From Acidobacteriota bacterium (GTDB lineage: Bacteria; Acidobacteriota; Terriglobia; Terriglobales; Acidobacteriaceae), in assembly GCA_025353435.1 (NCBI GenBank), contig JANXQR010000508.1, positions 1-9,799 of the forward strand: a DNA stretch of 9,799 nt, given 5' to 3'. A program made the position numbers and the translations under genes. Position 1 is the stretch's first letter; each line of letters starts with the position of its first letter. Below, in pieces: positions 1-4,427 of this stretch. Below the pieces are notes generated by a model. The model had not been told where the DNA came from. It saw only the letters and a list, made by a program, of their open reading frames with translations, and did not search any database.

Positions 1-1
1 G

Positions 2-196
2 GCGGTGCGAAGCGCGTGCAGTTTGGTGGCGGAGGGTGGCTGTTTGGCGCTTTTGACGAGTTTGGCGGAAGAGGAAGCGGTGAAGGGCTGGTCTGGGACG
101 GGATTTGCGTGGGAATCACGGCATACGCTTCCTGGATCCTCGGAGCGGATTGTATTGTTGGGTCGTCGGGAGAGTGTTCCACGTGGAACAATTTGA
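2..196 (+). CDS. rsmG: 16S rRNA (guanine-527-N7) methyltransferase RsmG, C-terminal end (partial)
   Basis: This is the last 64 codons of a gene that begins before the window, ending in TGA at 194-196. RsmG methylates G527 of 16S rRNA using S-adenosylmethionine. The visible part reads like the end of the Rossmann-fold domain: a hydrophobic strand after a glycine turn (GGCLALLTS), then a segment resembling the LPGSxxRxxLLGRR ending of RsmG proteins. The identification also leans on position, because rsmG directly precedes parA-parB in many bacteria. The final codons (VPRGT) are encoded by a perfect parS palindrome, so the C-terminus appears shaped by a DNA site. The catalytic motifs lie outside the window, so the name is likely but not proven. 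Confidence 0.72.
   Translation, partial: AVRSACSLVAEGGCLALLTSLAEEEAVKGWSGTGFAWESRHTLPGSSERIVLLGRRESVPRGTI
175..190. promoter_or_regulatory. parS: parS centromere site 1
   Basis: The 16-bp sequence TGTTCCACGTGGAACA is a perfect inverted repeat. It matches the chromosomal parS consensus (TGTTNCACGTGNAACA), the loading site where ParB binds before spreading as a CTP-dependent clamp. It overlaps the last codons of rsmG and lies 312 bp upstream of parA, whose partner parB encodes the binding protein. Confidence 0.94.
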
Positions 197-283
197 ATGG
201 ACTTGGGTTATGCGACGCTGGATTGGTGAGGGATTCTTGTTTTGGTGACTCGGAGTGATTGCCGTTGCGATAACGTTAAATAA

Positions 284-299
284 TGTTCCACGTGGAACA
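284..299. promoter_or_regulatory. parS: parS centromere site 2
   Basis: This is a second copy of the perfect 16-bp palindrome TGTTCCACGTGGAACA, identical to site 1 and 109 bp from it (start to start). It lies in the intergenic region 203 bp before the parA start. Two closely spaced identical copies would form a strong ParB loading locus. Confidence 0.94.
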
Positions 300-314
300 C
301 CCGATTTTTCATAA

Positions 315-323
315 TTTTCCACA
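315..323 (+). promoter_or_regulatory. DnaA-box-like nonamer 1 (TTTTCCACA)
   Basis: TTTTCCACA differs by one base from the consensus DnaA box TTATCCACA and fits the relaxed form TTWTNCACA. It lies within the AT-rich segment next to parS site 2. A single nonamer is weak evidence; its value comes from the other two boxes in the same gap. Confidence 0.5.
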
Positions 324-426
324 TTTTGCATTTCACACCCTTCGAATTCTGAGTGCCCATGCAGACGTGGCCAAGCAATTGATCCTTTGTGGTTTGTCGA
401 CATTTGGCCGCGACCCATAGAAGCTG

Positions 427-435
427 CTTTCCACA
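427..435 (+). promoter_or_regulatory. DnaA-box-like nonamer 2 (CTTTCCACA)
   Basis: CTTTCCACA keeps the TNCACA core and differs from TTATCCACA at two positions. It is followed by GGT and is in the same orientation as the next box, exactly 20 bp (about two helical turns) away. Confidence 0.4.
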
Positions 436-446
436 GGTTGTGTGAA

Positions 447-455
447 TTGTCCACA
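447..455 (+). promoter_or_regulatory. DnaA-box-like nonamer 3 (TTGTCCACA)
   Basis: TTGTCCACA has one mismatch to TTATCCACA. It shares the 9-mer TCCACAGGT with box 2 (430-438 and 450-458). It lies 48 bp before the parA start, so DnaA binding here could also affect parA transcription. Confidence 0.5.
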
Positions 456-502
456 GGTGGAGTACTGTCGCAACCCTTTCGCTACCGTTAACCTGATTAG
501 AC

Positions 503-1357
503 ATGGGAAAAATTGTCGGGATCGTGAACCAAAAAGGCGGGGTGGGGAAAACCACAACCGCCATCAACCTCTCAGCCTGCCTGGCAATCGAGGGGTTGAA
601 GGTGCTGCTGGTGGACTGCGATCCTCAGGCAAATGCCACTTCGGGGCTGGGAATCCAGCGCGATGACGATCGCCCGTCGGTCTACGACGTTTTGATGGGC
701 CACTCCCAGGCTGCGCAGGTTATCCTGCCGACACAAATCGATAATCTCAGCATTCTGCCTGGATCGAAGAACCTGACGGGCGCCAATATTGAGCTGGCCG
801 CGGCCAAAGATCGTGCTTTACGTCTCACTCGGGCGCTGGCGGGCTTGGTGAAGTCCTACGACGTAATCTTTCTAGACTGCCCACCGGCGCTCGATCTGCT
901 TACGGTGAACGTCTTGGCGGCTTCAAACACGCTCATTGTGACGATGCAAGCCGAATATTTCGCGCTGGAGGGCGTTTCGGAGCTGATTTCAACGCTCGAA
1001 CGCGTGCGAGAGGCATTCAACCCCAACGTGATGATAGAAGGGGTCCTCCTGACCATGTACGACGACCGCACAAACCTTGCGCAACAGGTGACGGCTACAC
1101 TGCGGGAGTACTTCAAAGACCGGCTCTACAACACGGTGATTCCGCGCAATGTGCGGTTGGCTGAGGCTCCCAGCCACGGGAAGCCGGTGGCGCTGTATGA
1201 TCCTCGCTCGAAGGGAACTGAAGCCTATTTCGAGCTTGCGGGCGAGTTTCTGGCGCGAAATGGACTTGAGAGCCCTCGCAGTTTGGCGCGTAAAGCTGGT
1301 GTCGCGACCAAGCCGAACAAGCCACGTTCATCAATTCATCTGTGGCCCTATTCCTGA
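503..1357 (+). CDS. parA: Chromosome partitioning ATPase ParA (Soj family)
   Basis: ParA is a cytoplasmic P-loop ATPase that binds DNA non-specifically as an ATP dimer. Its ATP hydrolysis, stimulated by ParB at parS, moves the replicated origins apart. The deviant Walker A motif KGGVGKTT is at residues 11-18 with the signature lysine K11; the A' motif DCDPQ is at 38-42 and Walker B LDCPP at 124-128. The family core fills most of the 284 residues. The last 25 or so form a basic, proline-containing tail beyond the usual end of Soj proteins, which are often near 255 residues. The start is fixed by an in-frame TGA at 494-496 just upstream, and no clear Shine-Dalgarno precedes it. parB follows 83 bp downstream in the same direction, forming the usual partition operon with two parS sites upstream. 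Confidence 0.96.
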   Translation: MGKIVGIVNQKGGVGKTTTAINLSACLAIEGLKVLLVDCDPQANATSGLGIQRDDDRPSVYDVLMGHSQAAQVILPTQIDNLSILPGSKNLTGANIELAAAKDRALRLTRALAGLVKSYDVIFLDCPPALDLLTVNVLAASNTLIVTMQAEYFALEGVSELISTLERVREAFNPNVMIEGVLLTMYDDRTNLAQQVTATLREYFKDRLYNTVIPRNVRLAEAPSHGKPVALYDPRSKGTEAYFELAGEFLARNGLESPRSLARKAGVATKPNKPRSSIHLWPYS

Positions 1358-1440
1358 ACCACTGTGCTGCTAAGCCTTTTATTGCCGACAACTTGGAAAA
1401 CTGAAACACTCCGGCAATGCCGGACAGAGGACTTGACTTT

Positions 1441-2355
1441 ATGAGCATCGCCACCCCCGATCCGAAACGTCGCGCCCTGGGTAAGGGTCTGGATTCCCTG
1501 CTGCCGCGCGTGCCGATAAGGCCGATTGAGTCTCCGTCGTCTTCCGAAGGCGAGGGCGGAAAACCGCGGGAAATTTCCGTAGAAGCTATCGACCCCAATC
1601 CCTTCCAGACGCGAACGATCATGGACGAAACGCAGCTTGCGGAGCTGGCTGCTTCCATCACCGCGAATGGCGTGGTGCAGCCCATCCTGGTGCGGCAGCA
1701 GGCGAACGGGCGCTTCCAGTTGATTGCCGGTGAGCGTCGCTGGCGTGCATCGATTCAGGCGGGGAAGCAGACCATTCCCGCGCTTCTGCGCCAGGTTTCT
1801 GATGAGCAGGCGATGGAAATAACCATCGTCGAGAACCTGCAGCGCGCTGATCTGAACGCCATGGAGCAGGCGCGGGCGTTTGATCGGCTGGGACGCGAGT
1901 TCCACATGACCCAGGAACAGATGGCGATTCGGACCGGAAAGGACCGCGCCAGCGTCGGTAACTTCCTTCGTTTGTTGAGGTTACCAAAGCGTGTGCAGCA
2001 GCGCGTGGAGGAAGGCGAGCTGAGCTTTGGCCACGCCAAGGCCATTCTTGCCTTGCCCGATCAACATGTCATGGAAGACGCCGCTTTGATTGTGGTGACG
2101 CGTGCCTTGTCGGTCCGCCAGACCGAGGCCTGGGTGCAGTCAAAGCTGAACCCCGAAAAGCGCGTGAAGGCGGAGAAGCCCGAGGTTGAGGAAGATCCTA
2201 ACGTGCGCGAGGTGCGCGAACAGCTGCAGCGCTCGCTCGGACTCCGGGTCACGATTGAGGATAAGAACGGCCGCGGCCGCGTAATCATCGAATACTCGAA
2301 GCTGGAGGAGTTCGACACGCTGCTGGATCAGCTGTCGGGGTCGGTTCGGCGGTAG
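1441..2355 (+). CDS. parB: Chromosome partitioning protein ParB (Spo0J/Noc family CTPase)
   Basis: ParB recognises parS, then uses CTP to close into a sliding clamp that spreads along DNA and activates ParA. The N-terminus carries the conserved ParA-contact segment RRALGKGLDSLLP (10-22). The ParB/Srx-like domain follows (about 44-135) with PNPFQTR (52-58) and the nucleotide-binding GERRWR at 97-102, then ENLQRADLNAMEQA. A helix-turn-helix begins near residue 156 (MTQEQMAIRTGKDRASVGNF) and reads parS. The C-terminal dimerisation part follows a charged linker. I chose the ATG at 1441 because AGAGGA (1426-1431) sits 9 bases before it; an in-frame ATG at 1417 would add eight residues but has no such site. 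The 304-residue length is normal. It works with parA just upstream and with the parS sites at 175 and 284. Confidence 0.96.
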   Translation: MSIATPDPKRRALGKGLDSLLPRVPIRPIESPSSSEGEGGKPREISVEAIDPNPFQTRTIMDETQLAELAASITANGVVQPILVRQQANGRFQLIAGERRWRASIQAGKQTIPALLRQVSDEQAMEITIVENLQRADLNAMEQARAFDRLGREFHMTQEQMAIRTGKDRASVGNFLRLLRLPKRVQQRVEEGELSFGHAKAILALPDQHVMEDAALIVVTRALSVRQTEAWVQSKLNPEKRVKAEKPEVEEDPNVREVREQLQRSLGLRVTIEDKNGRGRVIIEYSKLEEFDTLLDQLSGSVRR

Positions 2356-2461
2356 CTGTGGGTGCTGCGAGACGGGTAGACTTGTTGAACGACGGGATGG
2401 TATGCGACGTTTTAAGTTAAAGATAATAAATAAGTTAGGATCGACATAACGAGCCGTGCGT

Positions 2462-2485
2462 AGGGCGAGACTATGCGCTCGCCCT
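2462..2485 (+). terminator. Hairpin terminator after parB
   Basis: AGGGCGAG (2462-2469) and CTCGCCCT (2478-2485) form a perfect 8-bp stem with an 8-base loop, followed by a short pyrimidine-rich tail (TCGCTTT). It lies between convergent parB and the blaR1-like gene, 106 bp after the parB stop. The T run is short, so termination strength is uncertain; the stem could also serve the opposite strand, although no T run is present on that side. Confidence 0.5.
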
Positions 2486-2500
2486 TCGCTTTGAACCCAT

Positions 2501-3841
2501 CTATTTTTGGAGCGAATAGGTCACGTTGATTGTGGTCTTTACCTCCACGGGCTCTCCGTTGACGAGGAAGGGCTTGTAGGTCCATTTGCGGACCGCATCG
2601 AGCGCCGATTGCTGGAGCGCGGAGGGGCCGGAGGCGACCTTGAGCTGATCCACTTCGCCGGTCTTGCTGATAACTGCTTCGAGTTTGACGGTGCCTTGAA
2701 TCCGGGCTCTTTTTGCATCGACCGGATAGACCGGATTGGTCTTGCTCAATATTTGGGCGGCCATCTTGTCTGGCGAGACGGTTACCGGGCCGTTTGGCTG
2801 CGATGTGGATTTATCGTCGCCGGCTGCGAGGGCATCCACGTGGACGCTCAACGCCAGCGCTGAGGCGCAAATTCCAAGCCCGACCAATGCGCAGGCCGCT
2901 GTTACGAGCAATTTCCGACGGGCGGAGACAAAGCCTTGCACTTCCTTGAGTCGCATAACTCTCCTTTCGAATGTGGTGGCATCGAAGATTCCGATGGCGT
3001 GAGGTGTCCTGGTTGACATGCCCTCGACGAGCAGGGATGCCAGCCGCAGTAGTGATCGCGCGTATTGGTGGCGTTCTCCGAATTGAGCTGCCATGGTGTC
3101 GCAGACCATCTCGCGGCTCTCCATGACCCGTTCGCGCGTGAGCCAGAATGCGGGGTGAAAGGCCACGGGAAGCGCGAGCAATTCGTAGATCAGATTTTTG
3201 AGAAAGTCGTTGCGGCGCATGTGCGCGAACTCGTGCGCGATGGCGGCCTGCATCTCTGCTTCCGGCACAGCGGACACCATGCGGGCGGGCAGCAAAATCA
3301 GCTTGTGCATGATGCCGATTGTTACGGGCCCGAATATCTGCGAGGACGCGGCAAGACATGCGTCAGCGATTCCAAACGTTTCAGAACACTGTGACCAGAA
3401 TTGAGCTGCGTCGCCAGTCAACGAGACTTTAGAGGCCCTGCGGCGCAGCGTGTGGATCTTCCCCAACCGCCAGGCGAAGCGCGCTGCGAACCATGCCGTG
3501 ATCGCCAAGTAGGCGATGGCGATGGACGCCAGAAGCCAGGTCGGAATTTGCAGTCCACTCCAGGCGGTGCCCGGACCCATGACGACGGAAACATGCGGCG
3601 CGCCATCGCTTGGTGACGAGATCATCCAGAAGGAAAGTGCGCGCAACGCCTCCCAGGGGATAGCGGCACAGGCGGGAAGGATCGTCTGCAGCAGTAGCAC
3701 GCCCACCCAGACGCGGTGTTCCGCTTGAGCACCGAGTTTGCGGAGCCCGCGCGCGGCGGCCCAACCTGCGACATACAAAAGAGGCGCCTGCCACAAGGCG
3801 TTGGCGAGATACGAGAGGATGAAGGACTCGAAGTTGCTCAT
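2501..3841 (-). CDS. BlaR1/MecR1-like M56 zinc metallopeptidase with C-terminal TonB domain
   Basis: This 446-residue membrane protein joins an M56 peptidase to a TonB C-terminal domain. In BlaR1/MecR1, the M56 domain is activated by an outside signal and leads to inactivation of the BlaI/MecI repressor. Here the zinc motif HEFAH is at 203-207, HPAFW at 229-233, and ExxCD (E244-D248) matches the conserved third-ligand region. Hydrophobic helices are near 5-30, 45-65, 100-122 and 310-333. After the last helix comes a short linker, then a TonB fold (about 363-443) with YPVDAKRARIQGTV and the ALDAVRKWTYKP segment, predicted periplasmic. No penicillin-binding sensor domain is present, so the input is not obviously a beta-lactam. 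The start codon overlaps the stop of the blaI-like gene (ATGA at 3841-3838), so the two are translationally coupled. Substrate and signal are unknown. Confidence 0.9.
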   Translation of the reverse strand: MSNFESFILSYLANALWQAPLLYVAGWAAARGLRKLGAQAEHRVWVGVLLLQTILPACAAIPWEALRALSFWMISSPSDGAPHVSVVMGPGTAWSGLQIPTWLLASIAIAYLAITAWFAARFAWRLGKIHTLRRRASKVSLTGDAAQFWSQCSETFGIADACLAASSQIFGPVTIGIMHKLILLPARMVSAVPEAEMQAAIAHEFAHMRRNDFLKNLIYELLALPVAFHPAFWLTRERVMESREMVCDTMAAQFGERHQYARSLLRLASLLVEGMSTRTPHAIGIFDATTFERRVMRLKEVQGFVSARRKLLVTAACALVGLGICASALALSVHVDALAAGDDKSTSQPNGPVTVSPDKMAAQILSKTNPVYPVDAKRARIQGTVKLEAVISKTGEVDQLKVASGPSALQQSALDAVRKWTYKPFLVNGEPVEVKTTINVTYSLQK

Positions 3842-4218
3842 GACTCTTTCGCCTCCTCATTGAATTTTTTGGTGATCTTGGCTAGCCTCTTGGCATCAAT
3901 TTGGCGGTTCTTGAGAAGGCTCATTACCAACTCTTCAGTCGACCCGCCGAACATGCGATCGATGATGTCGCTGACACCCTGGCCGAGGGCCTTGGCTTCC
4001 GTGACCCTGGAGGAGTAGACGTAAGCACGGCCATCGAGCTCGCGGCGGAGCTTACCCTTGCGTTCGAGAATGTTCAACATGGTCTGGACGGTTGTATAGG
4101 CAAGAGGGCGTTCAAGCTCGGCCTGCACGGCACTCACAGAGCTGCTGCCGAGTTTCCAGATCGCCTGCATGACTTCAAGTTCCAGCTTGGTGAGGCCGGT
4201 CTTGTCAGATCGCTTCAC
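3838..4218 (-). CDS. BlaI/MecI/CopY-family transcriptional repressor
   Basis: This 126-residue protein has a winged helix at about residues 9-73 (LTKLELEVMQAIWKLG, then YTTVQTMLNILERKGKLRR with the basic wing), followed by a C-terminal helical dimerisation region. BlaI-type repressors bind promoter dyads as dimers and are inactivated by the partner M56 protein. The start is GTG at 4218, with GGAG eight bases before it; the ATG at 4226 runs into a stop after three codons. The Asn-Phe bond cut in staphylococcal BlaI/MecI is not present: the aligned segment reads SLLKNRQI (N104-R105). The gene overlaps the M56-TonB gene by four bases and is preceded by a promoter with two dyads, so autoregulation is likely. 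Regulated genes beyond this operon cannot be told from the window. Confidence 0.92.
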   Translation of the reverse strand: MKRSDKTGLTKLELEVMQAIWKLGSSSVSAVQAELERPLAYTTVQTMLNILERKGKLRRELDGRAYVYSSRVTEAKALGQGVSDIIDRMFGGSTEELVMSLLKNRQIDAKRLAKITKKFNEEAKES

Positions 4219-4224
4219 GGGATC

Positions 4225-4246
4225 ATCTCCTAATGTCTTAGGAGAT
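4225..4246. promoter_or_regulatory. Proximal operator dyad of the blaI-like operon
   Basis: ATCTCCTAA (4225-4233) and TTAGGAGAT (4238-4246) are perfect 9-bp inverted arms around TGTC. The element covers the likely -10 hexamer, the expected transcription start near 4236 and the Shine-Dalgarno of the blaI-like gene. Repressor binding here would block its own transcription. Confidence 0.75.
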
Positions 4247-4272
4247 TAGGCGCGGAGCGGGAGATTTGTCAA
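4243..4272 (-). promoter_or_regulatory. Promoter of the blaI-M56 operon
   Basis: On the minus strand a perfect -35 TTGACA (4272-4267) is followed, after 18 bp, by TAATCT (4248-4243), a weak -10. The start would fall near 4236, leaving a leader of about 18 bases with the AGGAG ribosome site. The position between two dyads supports it. Confidence 0.65.
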
Positions 4273-4284
4273 CTAAGAGTTTAG
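4273..4284. promoter_or_regulatory. Distal operator dyad of the blaI-like operon
   Basis: CTAAGAGTTTAG has the same CTAA-N4-TTAG core as the proximal dyad (CTAATGTCTTAG, 4230-4241), and its right arm extends identically as TTAGGAG (4281-4287). It directly abuts the -35 hexamer. Dyad centres are 43 bp apart, about four helical turns, which would place two repressor dimers on one DNA face. The left arm is degenerate beyond CTAA. Confidence 0.6.
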
Positions 4285-4400
4285 GAGTTGATTCGCGCGA
4301 TAGCGGGCCGTGTCGTCCGAGGTCTCAGAATCCGAGAGACTTTGGGCATCCCAGCTTTTGTGGTGAATTGGCGAAGAACAGCGGCAAGTACAACCTCAGA

Positions 4401-4420
4401 TCCTTCGACTTCGCTCAGGA
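4401..4420. repeat. Short dispersed-repeat-like palindromic element
   Basis: TCCTTCGACTTCGCTCAGGA is an imperfect inverted repeat (TCCT/AGGA ends) in the gap between the S41 gene and the blaI promoter. It resembles the TCCTTCGACTCCGCTCAGGA type of intergenic repeat that I recall from acidobacterial and other soil-bacterial genomes. Only one copy is visible, so repetitiveness is recalled, not shown. The rest of 4285-4427 contains no gene; a weak 5-bp stem (GTCTC 4322-4326, GAGAC 4336-4340) is the only other structure seen. Confidence 0.35.
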
Positions 4421-4427
4421 AAACAAA

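Larger units (their letters stand above)
197..502. other. Intergenic rsmG-parA region: parS, AT-rich segment and DnaA-box-like sites; candidate oriC
   Basis: No convincing gene occupies these 306 bp. The first part (197-265) shows nothing recognisable. An AT-rich stretch (about 268-345, with the palindrome TAACGTTA at 271-278) surrounds the second parS and one TTTTCCACA nonamer. Two further DnaA-box-like nonamers stand 20 bp apart near 427-455. AT-rich DNA, DnaA-type boxes and parS next to rsmG-parA is the layout expected of an origin or origin-proximal segment. Only three boxes are visible and dnaA is not in the window, so oriC is a hypothesis. No strong sigma70 promoter for parA stands out. 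Confidence 0.5.

Noticed and set aside
1113..1905. Overlapping minus-strand frames of 185-190 codons opposite parA and parB
   Set aside because: They are complementary to conserved ParA/ParB motifs and give no recognisable protein.
2833..2848. CATCCACGTGGACGCT, a parS-like sequence inside the M56-TonB gene
   Set aside because: Only the central TCCACGTGGA matches; both outer ends of the 16-bp site are wrong, and it lies in conserved coding sequence.
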